From JADJPF01 sp964492845 (GTDB taxonomy: Bacteria > Acidobacteriota > Blastocatellia > Chloracidobacteriales > JADJPF01), in the NCBI GenBank assembly GCA_964492845.1, contig CAZBMZ010000001.1:386158-450157 (forward strand): DNA of 64,000 bases, in the 5' to 3' direction. Position numbers and translations under genes: made by a program. The notes beneath the pieces are model-generated. The model saw nothing but the letters and a program-made list of their open reading frames with translations. It ran no database searches and was not told the origin of the DNA. This document shows, piece after piece, positions 8,614-16,067 of the stretch (positions within the stretch are counted from its first letter, which is position 1; each line of letters opens with the position of its first letter).

Positions 8614-9525
8614 CTACTGAAAATCTTTAATAAGTTGATCTGCACCTGATAAAAGAATTTCTTGGGCTAGATTTTGAGCTAGGTTTTGGTAATTATCTAA
8701 ATCTCCTAAAACTTCTTTTTTAATTATTGTTTTTCCATCAACACTAGCAACACAACCCATCATTTTCATTTCTTTGCCGCTTACTTGGGCAAAACCTGCA
8801 ATAGGGACTTGGCAACCGCCACCCAGGGCAGCTAGAAAGATTCTTTCAGCAAGACAAGCTTTTCGAGTTTCTTCATGATTTAAGATAGAGACATGTTTAC
8901 AGGTTTCTTCATCACCAGCGCGAATTTCAATCCCTAGCGCACCTTGTCCAACAGCAGGAATAATTAAATCTGATGTAAGTTCTTGGGAAATACGTTCCTT
9001 TAATCCAAGACGTGTTAGCCCAGCACAAGCTAGAATGATTGCATCATACATTCCTTCATCTAATTTACGTAAGCGAGTATCTACATTACCTCTAAGTTCT
9101 GTAATTTTTAGGTCTGGTCGCTGATTAAGTAGTTGAGATTTCCGACGGGTTGAAGTCGTGCCGACATGAGAATTTTCTGGAAGTTGATGTAAAGACTCTC
9201 CACTACGGCTAATTAGCGCGTCATAGGGGTTTTCTCGTTCAGTAATTGCAGCTAAAAAAAGGTTTGGGTTTGGGTCAGTTGCTAGATCTTTTAAGCTATG
9301 CACAGCTACATCAATTTCATTATTTAGCAGTGCGTCTTGAATTTCTTTAGTAAAAAGTCCTTTAGGCATATTTTCTGGTGGAGTAACTTCTTGATAACGA
9401 TCTCCAGTAGTTTTGATAATTTCAATTGTTACTTCTAATGAGGGAAAAGCTTTTTCTAATGAGCTTTTAGCCCAGTTTGCTTGCCAAAGAGCTAATTTAC
9501 TACCACGTGAACCTATTCTAATCAT
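8614..9525 (-). CDS. hemC: Hydroxymethylbilane synthase (porphobilinogen deaminase)
   Basis: Joins four porphobilinogen units into hydroxymethylbilane in haem and corrin synthesis, in the cytosol. The 303-aa length is normal. The start MIRIGSRGSKLALWQA is typical. The conserved EIQDALLNNEIDVAVHSLKDLAT segment follows, then the Arg-rich GTTSTRRKSQLL segment. The cofactor-binding Cys is seen in GGGCQVPIAG (about Cys238). It lies 30 bases downstream of a lipoprotein gene on the same strand and 20 kb from hemA, so haem genes are dispersed here. Confidence 0.97.
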   Translation of the reverse strand: MIRIGSRGSKLALWQANWAKSSLEKAFPSLEVTIEIIKTTGDRYQEVTPPENMPKGLFTKEIQDALLNNEIDVAVHSLKDLATDPNPNLFLAAITERENPYDALISRSGESLHQLPENSHVGTTSTRRKSQLLNQRPDLKITELRGNVDTRLRKLDEGMYDAIILACAGLTRLGLKERISQELTSDLIIPAVGQGALGIEIRAGDEETCKHVSILNHEETRKACLAERIFLAALGGGCQVPIAGFAQVSGKEMKMMGCVASVDGKTIIKKEVLGDLDNYQNLAQNLAQEILLSGADQLIKDFQ

Positions 9526-9555
9526 TATTAATATTTATTCCTTATGTTATTAGTA

Positions 9556-9954
9556 TTATTTTTTCTTGCTGACTATTAAAGTAACAATGGGTGATCCTGT
9601 TGTTGGTTTATGTACCTCTGGATAAGGCTCAAGACCAACAAATTTTATTTCACAACCTTGATAAACAACCGATGTTCCACCTTCAAAATCATTAAGCTCT
9701 ACTGTTTTTTTGTCAGCGTTTTTTTCTAAAACTAGACTGATTTTAGCACTACCAGCATCAATACATCTTGCACCTTTAGGGCAACGAGAGTCTTCTAAAA
9801 CTTTGTTAAAAGTTATTTTTATTGCTTCGTTTTTAATAACAGCATGACTATTTATTTTTATGCTAAATTCTTTGTCTAAAGTTGGTTCTTCAATTGTATT
9901 TAATGGAGCAACGCAAGCTATGAGGAGAAAAATCATTAAACTAAGTGTTTTCAT
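9556..9954 (-). CDS. Predicted lipoprotein, 132 aa
   Basis: A small exported protein. The N-terminus MKTLSLMIFLLIACVAP carries a lipobox (LIAC), so the mature protein should start at Cys14 with a lipid anchor. A segment with DSRCPKGARC, near the middle of the protein, matches a motif I recall from several small bacterial lipoproteins of unknown role; its two Cys may form a disulfide. The rest is beta-rich. It shares a strand and small spacing with hemC, but no haem role is implied. Confidence 0.75.
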   Translation of the reverse strand: MKTLSLMIFLLIACVAPLNTIEEPTLDKEFSIKINSHAVIKNEAIKITFNKVLEDSRCPKGARCIDAGSAKISLVLEKNADKKTVELNDFEGGTSVVYQGCEIKFVGLEPYPEVHKPTTGSPIVTLIVSKKK

Positions 9955-9985
9955 GGGGCTAACCTCTTAAATTATTTGTTACATA

Positions 9986-10035
9986 TTCTTGGCATTTACA
10001 TGCCAAGCTAAAGGTTGTGTCGTTCCTGGCGGAAC
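9986..10035. repeat. Dispersed palindromic repeat, copy A
   Basis: Two hairpins in tandem. The first has arms ttggca and tgccaa and runs on into ctaaaggttgt; bases 9986-10018 match 50806-50838 at about 29 of 33 positions. The second (10022-10035) has arms gttcc and ggaac. It lies in the gap between a lipoprotein gene and a VWA gene and resembles REP-type elements. Confidence 0.75.
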
Positions 10036-10072
10036 TTAAGATTTTTAGCTAATTTAATTACAATACTAAAAG

Positions 10073-11041
10073 TTACGGTTTTTCATCAACCAAACTATTA
10101 TAGTAACCAAAACGATGACGAATATTTAAAGATGGACGAGAAGGAATATCTATCTTAATGGTACGAAATAAGTTGTCGGCTTCTGAATTAGGATAAAATG
10201 ACAAAATATATTGTTGTCTTAAGTCCTCATCGATTTGATTAAAAACTTGGTCTAGTTCTAAAGCATTTTTAGGATAAAAAGCTCGTCCACCGGTTGCCGT
10301 GCAAAGACGCTCTAGCACTTCTTGATTTAATCCTGCTTTTTCTCCCAAACCTATTGTATAAATAGTAACTTCACGTCGCCAAGCATAATCTAGCGCGTCT
10401 CGCAGTTCAATCCCGCTTTCAGAGTCGTAACCATCAGAAATTAGCACAAGAACACGATGCCCATTAGCTGCTTGTAAAAGCTCATCAACTGCAACATAAA
10501 TTGCTCCATAAAGTGCAGTTCCATTTAATTTTTTATCATCTCCGTCAAGTGCAGGGCCTAAAGTGCCAGGAGCAGGCAAAACCATATGACGACGTTCCAG
10601 GGCTTCTTTTAACGCGGCTTTATCTTTGGTAAGTGGTTGAGAGACAACTATTTCTTGTTGAAAAGCTACAACCCCGGCTAGGTCTTTTTCTGTAATTGCT
10701 TGGTCAAAAAATTTGAAAGCTGATTGACGGGCAGATTCTAAATGAGGCTGCATACTCCCAGATAAATCAAGTAGCAAGGCAAAGTTAAGCGATTGTTTAC
10801 TGCTACGTTGTAAGGAAACTAGTTGAGCTACTTGCCCATTTTCAAAAAGTTTTATTTCCTCAGCCTTTAAGTCATTAATTGGTTTATTGGTACGGTCTAT
10901 TGCACTAAATGGAACTACTACTAGTTGTGTCTTAAACTCTAGGATAATTTCTTTTTCTTCTCCAACAATATCATTTTGTTGAGCAAAAGAGTTATTAGCA
11001 AAAAATAAAAACAGTACTAAAGCAAAAATCAACTTTTTCAT
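10073..11041 (-). CDS. Exported VWA protein, Acidobacterial type
   Basis: A 322-aa exported protein with a signal peptide (1-20, ending SFAQ). It opens with the segment typical of the 'VWFA-related Acidobacterial domain' family (VVVPFSAIDRTNKPINDLKAEEIKLFENGQ). A VWA domain follows with an intact metal-ion site (DLSGSM near residue 93, NGTALYGAI threonine, LISDGYD aspartate). The function of this family is unknown; a role in protein-protein contact outside the inner membrane is likely. It follows a phosphodiesterase gene on the same strand by 24 bases, a probable two-gene unit. Confidence 0.9.
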   Translation of the reverse strand: MKKLIFALVLFLFFANNSFAQQNDIVGEEKEIILEFKTQLVVVPFSAIDRTNKPINDLKAEEIKLFENGQVAQLVSLQRSSKQSLNFALLLDLSGSMQPHLESARQSAFKFFDQAITEKDLAGVVAFQQEIVVSQPLTKDKAALKEALERRHMVLPAPGTLGPALDGDDKKLNGTALYGAIYVAVDELLQAANGHRVLVLISDGYDSESGIELRDALDYAWRREVTIYTIGLGEKAGLNQEVLERLCTATGGRAFYPKNALELDQVFNQIDEDLRQQYILSFYPNSEADNLFRTIKIDIPSRPSLNIRHRFGYYNSLVDEKP

Positions 11042-11065
11042 AAAACTTAAACCTTTAATTAAGAG

Positions 11066-12478
11066 CTATTTGGCTATAGCCTTAACTTTTGGGACTTCTA
11101 CGCTAAGAATTTGTCTAATAGGGCGACCTTCGGCTTGTGGCAAACTAAAGCCTAAAATAGCAGCTATAGTTGGTGCAACATGAATATTTTTAGTAAATGG
11201 CTCGCGCAACCCTTTTTTAACCCCATAACCAGAAGCAATAAAAGAAGCATACATTTCTGAGCGTGTTGGCAAGCCTCCATGAGTTGCTAAATAATCTTTT
11301 GAGCTTTCTGTTAAGCTTCCAGTTAACTCGCTATTGATTTCATAGCCTGGGGCAGCCTCTAAAAAACAACTTGCTTCAGTGCTTGAGCCTAATTTATCTA
11401 GTTCTGCACGTTTTATAACTCGGTTAATTGGGCTATTTGGCTTAGTCGCAAATTTTTCTAACATTTCTATTATCTTAAATTCTGTGATTTTATCATTAGG
11501 ATTTTTCATCATAATAGCAGTCGAGCCACCTTGTCCAAAAGGGAGTGCTTGCCAGTCCATCACCTGACCATCTTTGCCTAGCGTGATAAAGCCTTCTTTT
11601 ACAAGTAAGACAGCAGGACGAAACTGCTTTTCTACAGGAACAAAACCGTGATCAGAAACAACAAAAAAGCTAGTTCGTTCAAAAATACCTGCTTCTTTAG
11701 TCGCATTGATTATTTGTCCAATAAATTCATCAGTTTCTTCTAGTTTAGCTTTAGCTTCAGATGAGAAAATTCCTTTTCTATGTTGTTGATAATCTAGCTC
11801 AACAAAATGAATTAACAATAAATTTGGCTTATATTTGCTAATGATGGTTTTTGCTGCTTGAACTCTAACAAGGTCATTAAGCAAAGTTGGTGCTGGATCT
11901 GGCAAAGATTTTAGTATTAATTCTGGTAGTCCAGCCGTAGATTTAGCCATACTGGTCTTAAAACTTGTATTAAAAGATCCTTCCCAAATTTCTGGCACAA
12001 GGTAATCTATTTCTGCTCCCGCTGTAGCAGGCCAGGCAACTGCACCCGTCTTAAGTCCTGCTTTATGAGCTTCTGTCCAAAGTGTAGGGGATTTGATAGC
12101 GTTAGCATACCAGTACCATTCTTCGGTTTTATTAGTTTCTAACCCTCTCCAAGTTTGGTTAGAAATAATTCCATGTATTGCAGGTCTATTTCCTGTCACC
12201 AAAGTTGTATGTGATGGATAAGTTAAAGATGGATAAACGGTTTCTGAACCTTCAGCAAAACTACCCTCACGACAAAACGCACGAAGGTTTGGAATTTTTA
12301 GCTTATATTGATCTGCTTTGGTGTAATATTCTGGCTTCATTCCATCAATAGAAATTAGCACAACATAGTTTTCTGGCTTTGGATTTTTGTTTTGCTCTTG
12401 AGCATTAACAGGAAATTGTATTAGATAGACAAAAACTAAAAAGATTAACAAATATAAATGATAAATGTTTTTAAGCAT
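11066..12478 (-). CDS. Exported alkaline phosphatase-like phosphodiesterase/pyrophosphatase
   Basis: A 470-aa exported enzyme with a signal peptide (1-26, ending VNAQ). It belongs to the type I phosphodiesterase / nucleotide pyrophosphatase family of the alkaline phosphatase superfamily. These enzymes use two zinc ions to cut phosphodiester or pyrophosphate bonds. The first metal Asp is in LISIDGMKPEYY and the nucleophile Thr in YPSLTYPSHTTLVTG. Further metal ligands are in HFVELDYQQH, VVSDHGF and near THGGLP. The natural substrate is not visible. Probably co-transcribed with the VWA gene at 10073. Confidence 0.9.
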   Translation of the reverse strand: MLKNIYHLYLLIFLVFVYLIQFPVNAQEQNKNPKPENYVVLISIDGMKPEYYTKADQYKLKIPNLRAFCREGSFAEGSETVYPSLTYPSHTTLVTGNRPAIHGIISNQTWRGLETNKTEEWYWYANAIKSPTLWTEAHKAGLKTGAVAWPATAGAEIDYLVPEIWEGSFNTSFKTSMAKSTAGLPELILKSLPDPAPTLLNDLVRVQAAKTIISKYKPNLLLIHFVELDYQQHRKGIFSSEAKAKLEETDEFIGQIINATKEAGIFERTSFFVVSDHGFVPVEKQFRPAVLLVKEGFITLGKDGQVMDWQALPFGQGGSTAIMMKNPNDKITEFKIIEMLEKFATKPNSPINRVIKRAELDKLGSSTEASCFLEAAPGYEINSELTGSLTESSKDYLATHGGLPTRSEMYASFIASGYGVKKGLREPFTKNIHVAPTIAAILGFSLPQAEGRPIRQILSVEVPKVKAIAK

Positions 12479-12552
12479 AGTTTATTAAGCTCAAATAGAA
12501 AAATTTCTCTAATAATACCATGTGATTAATTTAGCTTGTATCTGAGTTGCTT

Positions 12553-12628
12553 GTTTTGAGGTTATTTGCTTCTCAAAATTCTTTAGCCCCAGCGGGGCGA
12601 CATAATTGTAGCGTAGGGTTTTAACCCT
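12553..12628. repeat. Short palindromic repeat cluster
   Basis: Three small inverted repeats in a row: ttttgag/ctcaaaa (12553-12579 region), gcccc-agc-ggggc (12586-12598), and agggtt-tt-aaccct (12615-12628). The middle form resembles a very common dispersed REP-like palindrome. It separates two divergent genes and ends just before the ribosome site of the PEP enzyme. Confidence 0.6.
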
Positions 12629-12648
12629 ATGGTTTTGAGGTGACAGGA

Positions 12649-15303
12649 GTGGCAAAAAAGATCTTATTTTTCTCAGAAATAGAAAAAACTGACTCTAACT
12701 TAGTAGGCGGAAAAGCCATAAACTTAGCTCGACTTAGCCAAGCAAACATTCCTGTTCCAAATGGCTTTTGTCTTACTACAGAAGCTTTTTGGCAATTTTT
12801 AGAGGAAAATAATCTAGCAGTAGAAATAAAATTCCTTGCTGAACTAGTTAAAACTAATAAGCTCACAGTAGAAGAATTAGCAAGTAAGTTAAATAGCTTA
12901 CGTCAAAATATTATAAATGCTAACTTATCTTTAACCTTAGAACTTAAACAAGCCCTAAGCAAATTTCCTGCGGGTAGTCGTTTTGCTGTTCGTTCTTCTG
13001 CAACAAGCGAAGACTTAGAATCAGCTTCTTTTGCTGGTCAATATGACACTTTCTTAAATATTAGTTCTTTAGAAGAAATCACTGAAAAAATTAAGGCTTG
13101 TTTTGCTTCCTATTGGAATGACCGAGCCTTTAGCTATCGTAGCGAAAAGGGAATTGACCATTTTGCTCATGGAATGTCGGTAGTTGTCCAACAATTAATT
13201 GATGCTCAATCGGCAGGTGTACTTTTTACCCTAAATCCTTTAACTGGAAATGAAAGGGAAATGGTTGTTGAAGCCTGTTGGGGACTAGGTGAAGCCTTGG
13301 TGTCCGGTCTTGTTACTCCAGATCGCTACCTTATAGATCCTTTTGAGCTAAAGATCCTGGAAATTAAAGCAGGAGAAAAAGCCTTAAAACTTGTGTCTGA
13401 TAGTGGTCAGGGAACACAAGAAATAGTTTTAGACTCATTAGAAGCTAATAAACTAACTTTGACCAATGACGACGTGTTAGAACTAGCCAAAATAGCTATA
13501 GAAGTTCAACAAGAATATGGTTTTCCAATAGATATTGAATGGGCCCGCGATAAAGAAAAATTTTATATCCTCCAAGCGCGTTCTTTAACGGCATTTAGTT
13601 TTGCTCCAGAAATGGGCCAATGGTCATCGGCTAACTTTCGGGAAGTAATGCCAGGACTAGTTAATCCTCTCTCTTTTTCGCTGTCACTGCGTTATGACTA
13701 TGGAAACATATTAGCAGAATTTCTTAATAAAATAGGTCTTTATGACGGTAAAACTCCTGTGGAATGGGGTCGTCGTTTCTTTGGTCGTGCTTACTGGAAT
13801 GTAGATATAGTTAAAACTGCAATTAGTAAAATACCTGGATATTGTGAACGAACTTTTGATATTACCGTAGGAATTAACCCTAGTTATGAAGGGGACGGTA
13901 TAAAAACACATTTTACTTTAAGCAATGTTTTAAGAGGTATACCAGTTTTTTTACGGCTGCAATGGATGTATTTTTCTTTTTGGCGAGAGGCAGCTAAATA
14001 TATTGAAAGTTATGAAAAGCTAGATGCTCAGTTAGCTAGCAATGATTATTCAACTTTTAGCAATGAAGCTTTAGTAGAAAAAACTAAAGAAATGATAGAT
14101 TTACACTATCAAACTAACCGAATTGCAATGACCTGCACATTTTTAGCTACTGAAGCACAAAATGATTTTCGAGATTATATAGAAAAGATAAATGCTAAAT
14201 TGCCAGCAGAAAAACAAATTTCAGTTGCTAATTTGCTAACAGGATTAACTCAAATAAGTACAGCAGGCCCGCTAATTGAACTTTGGCAGCTAGCAAGCAG
14301 AGCTAAAATAAATGATAAATTAAAAACAGTAATTTTAAGCACTGAAATAGAAAATTTAATTACAGAATGTGAAAAACTTGAAGAAGGAAAAAGTTTTGTT
14401 AAAGACTTAAAAAACTATTTATTAAAATATGCTTTTTTAGCTCCTAATGATGAAGATTTATCTTGTGTGCGTTGGGCCGATGATAATAGTTTTCCGCTAA
14501 CTATCTTAAAAAATTATCTTGAAGGTGAAAAAAGCGAAAATCCAGCAGTAGCAATGGAAAAACAAACCAAATGTCAAGAAGAAGAACAAGCCAAAGCATT
14601 AAAAAATATAGGTTTACTAAAACAGTCTACTTTTTTAAGCAAATTAAAATTAGTCATGCATTATTGCCGATGGAGAGAAATTACTAGAGTTCCTTTGTCA
14701 AAAACTTATTACCAATGCCAAAGGGTTTTTCTTGCTCAAGGTCAAAGATTTGTAGAAAAAAGAATTTTAGAAAAAATAGAAGATATTTTTTGGTTAGAAA
14801 GAGAAGAGTTATTAGATTTACTATCAGGAAAAATATCAACTAAAACGGCTCAAACAAGCATTAAACGAGCTAAGTTAATTGCTGAGTGTTATAGAAACTT
14901 TAACCCTCCAACCATAATTGGACAAGGAGTAAAACTTCAAACAAGTAGGAAAGTTGCTACTAATGGAGAAAAATTTATTGGTGTTGCTTGTAGTGCTGGA
15001 GAAGTTATTGCTAGAGCGCGAGTAATTCATGATTTGTCACAAGCGGCTAAACTTAAAGCAGGGGAAATAATGATTGCACCACATACAAATCCAGGCTGGA
15101 CACCTCTTTTTAGCTTGGCTGCGGCAGTGGTTTTAGAGGAAGGCGGACTACTTTCACATGGCGCGGTAGTAGCGCGCGAATGTGGGATCCCTACAGTGTT
15201 GCAAATTAAACATGCAACAGAAATTTTTAAAGATGGGCAATTACTGCGTGTAGATGGTTCACAGGGGGAAGTAGAAATTTTGCAAGAAAACAAGTTGTCC
15301 TAA
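12649..15303 (+). CDS. Rifampin phosphotransferase-like PEP/pyruvate-binding enzyme
   Basis: An 884-aa dikinase-type enzyme. Residues 1-320 form the ATP-grasp domain (GGKAINLARLSQ, FAVRSSATSEDLESASFAGQYDTFL, DIEWARD). A long helical domain follows, and the mobile phosphohistidine domain is at the very C-terminus (GGLLSHGAVVARECGIPTVL, His about 837). A true PEP synthase has its His domain in the middle and a PEP-binding barrel after it; that barrel is absent. The domain order matches rifampin phosphotransferase and related orphan enzymes. The start chosen is the GTG at 12649, with a GAGG site 8 bases upstream, rather than the GTG at 12640. The acceptor substrate is unknown. Confidence 0.8.
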   Translation: MAKKILFFSEIEKTDSNLVGGKAINLARLSQANIPVPNGFCLTTEAFWQFLEENNLAVEIKFLAELVKTNKLTVEELASKLNSLRQNIINANLSLTLELKQALSKFPAGSRFAVRSSATSEDLESASFAGQYDTFLNISSLEEITEKIKACFASYWNDRAFSYRSEKGIDHFAHGMSVVVQQLIDAQSAGVLFTLNPLTGNEREMVVEACWGLGEALVSGLVTPDRYLIDPFELKILEIKAGEKALKLVSDSGQGTQEIVLDSLEANKLTLTNDDVLELAKIAIEVQQEYGFPIDIEWARDKEKFYILQARSLTAFSFAPEMGQWSSANFREVMPGLVNPLSFSLSLRYDYGNILAEFLNKIGLYDGKTPVEWGRRFFGRAYWNVDIVKTAISKIPGYCERTFDITVGINPSYEGDGIKTHFTLSNVLRGIPVFLRLQWMYFSFWREAAKYIESYEKLDAQLASNDYSTFSNEALVEKTKEMIDLHYQTNRIAMTCTFLATEAQNDFRDYIEKINAKLPAEKQISVANLLTGLTQISTAGPLIELWQLASRAKINDKLKTVILSTEIENLITECEKLEEGKSFVKDLKNYLLKYAFLAPNDEDLSCVRWADDNSFPLTILKNYLEGEKSENPAVAMEKQTKCQEEEQAKALKNIGLLKQSTFLSKLKLVMHYCRWREITRVPLSKTYYQCQRVFLAQGQRFVEKRILEKIEDIFWLEREELLDLLSGKISTKTAQTSIKRAKLIAECYRNFNPPTIIGQGVKLQTSRKVATNGEKFIGVACSAGEVIARARVIHDLSQAAKLKAGEIMIAPHTNPGWTPLFSLAAAVVLEEGGLLSHGAVVARECGIPTVLQIKHATEIFKDGQLLRVDGSQGEVEILQENKLS

Positions 15304-15393
15304 AATTTAGGACAACTAGATCCTAACAACCTTACCCAAAATATTCCAGGAAAATATATTATCTACAATTTTAGTTGTCCTAAATTTCAGGAC
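15293..15393. repeat. Two related palindromes (agttgtcctaaa)
   Basis: At 15293-15317 the arms agttgtcctaaa and tttaggacaact form a perfect 12-bp inverted repeat around one base, overlapping the stop codon of the PEP enzyme. At 15373-15393 the same 12-base arm recurs, followed by an imperfect partner ending aggaca. The pair may be protein-binding sites or a short repeat family. The first could also act as a hairpin, though no T run follows. Confidence 0.6.
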
Positions 15394-15546
15394 ACTTATA
15401 GAAAAGCTTTATTTACTGCAATTATTAGAAATCAGAATTTATTCATAACAAATAACTTACAAATACATTGATTGTACTAGTAATAAATTAGTAGACTTTT
15501 TATTATGAATTTTAGAAAATTTTTTTAGTTTTGAATCATAAAAAAA

Positions 15547-15612
15547 CATTAAGGTTTCATTAAGGTTTCATTAAAATCTTGTTAAAATTTCATTAAGGTT
15601 TCATTAAGGTTC
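15547..15612. promoter_or_regulatory. Six 11-bp direct repeats, Pho-box-like array
   Basis: Exactly phased units of 11 bases: four match cattaaggtt(t/c) and two are diverged (cattaaaatct, tgttaaaattt). On the other strand this reads as an 8-base ccttaatg core repeated every 11 bases. An 11-bp period is typical of OmpR/PhoB-type response regulators, which bind the same face of the helix as tandem dimers. A TATGCTAAT segment directly downstream (15613-15621) could be the -10 region of the promoter it controls. The regulator is inferred, not shown. Confidence 0.65.
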
Positions 15613-15623
15613 TATGCTAATAA

Positions 15624-15636
15624 CTTGTAATACAAG
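15624..15636. promoter_or_regulatory. Dyad cttgta-a-tacaag near inferred transcription start
   Basis: A perfect 6-bp inverted repeat around one base, just after the inferred -10 element. It could be an operator or a short 5' structure of the RNA transcribed from here. Confidence 0.35.
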
Positions 15637-16004
15637 GACTTAGTAGAAAGACATAAAATCTGCGCAAATAAATTTTTTATTTGTGCAAAACACCTTGGTT
15701 TAAAACAGTAAAGTATTAGAAGATATAGCACTACAAAAAATAAGCTAGCAGATAATGGGAAGAAATAGATAGCAAACTTGGAAGAAGTTGGATTTTTAAT
15801 AAGGTAGTGTTTTTTATATTTGCAAAAAACACTAGAACAAAAAGAGATAAATACTGGTAGCGCGGGGGCGAAAAAGGTTTTTATCTACTTATAAAAAGTA
15901 AAATCTAACAAAAATTAGTGAGAGTGTAGATCACATTTGTTTTAACCAAGTATATGCCATAGGGCGAATTAAAGGGATGTTACTTGAATAACATCCCTTT
16001 TTTT
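15625..16004 (+). ncRNA. Candidate small non-coding RNA (about 380 nt)
   Basis: The stretch lies between a probable activator array and a perfect intrinsic terminator, has no coding frame and folds locally. One hairpin pairs 15661-15670 with 15679-15688 (10 bp, one G-U); another pairs 15806-15815 with 15824-15833 (10 bp). The last hairpin is the terminator at 15971-16000. No signature of tmRNA, RNase P RNA, SRP RNA or 6S RNA was found. The 5' end is only an estimate. It could instead be a long leader ended by attenuation before the sigma-fusion gene at 16068. Confidence 0.45.
15971..16004 (+). terminator. Strong intrinsic terminator with no gene in front
   Basis: A perfect 12-bp stem (15971-15982 with 15989-16000), 6-base loop and an uninterrupted run of seven T, giving a textbook terminator. 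It lies about 670 bases after the nearest stop codon, which argues that a separate non-coding transcript ends here, or that it attenuates transcription into the gene at 16068. Confidence 0.92.
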
Positions 16005-16067
16005 ATGTTAAATTAAGATTTAATTCCAAAATCTAAAGAAATAACTAAATTTTATTTTTATACAGAA

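Larger units (their letters stand above)
15304..16067. other. 765-base non-coding region with regulatory array and candidate RNA
   Basis: No open frame of note is present. From left to right it holds the agttgtcctaaa palindromes, an array of six 11-bp direct repeats, a dyad-symmetric cttgta-a-tacaag, two further hairpins, and a strong intrinsic terminator. The layout is that of a regulated promoter driving an untranslated RNA of roughly 380 bases. Confidence 0.7.

Noticed and set aside
12640..12648. GTG at 12640 as the start of the PEP enzyme
   Set aside because: No ribosome site fits it, while the GTG at 12649 has GAGG at a suitable distance.
12649..15303. Calling the enzyme PEP synthase (ppsA)
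   Set aside because: The PEP/pyruvate-binding barrel is missing and the His domain is C-terminal, so the true PpsA order is not met.
15547..15612. CRISPR-like array
   Set aside because: The repeats are only 11 bases with no spacers and no cas genes nearby.
15625..16004. tmRNA, RNase P RNA or 6S RNA
   Set aside because: The length is suitable, but no tRNA-like T-loop end, no conserved RNase P core segments and no long 6S-type central bubble could be found.
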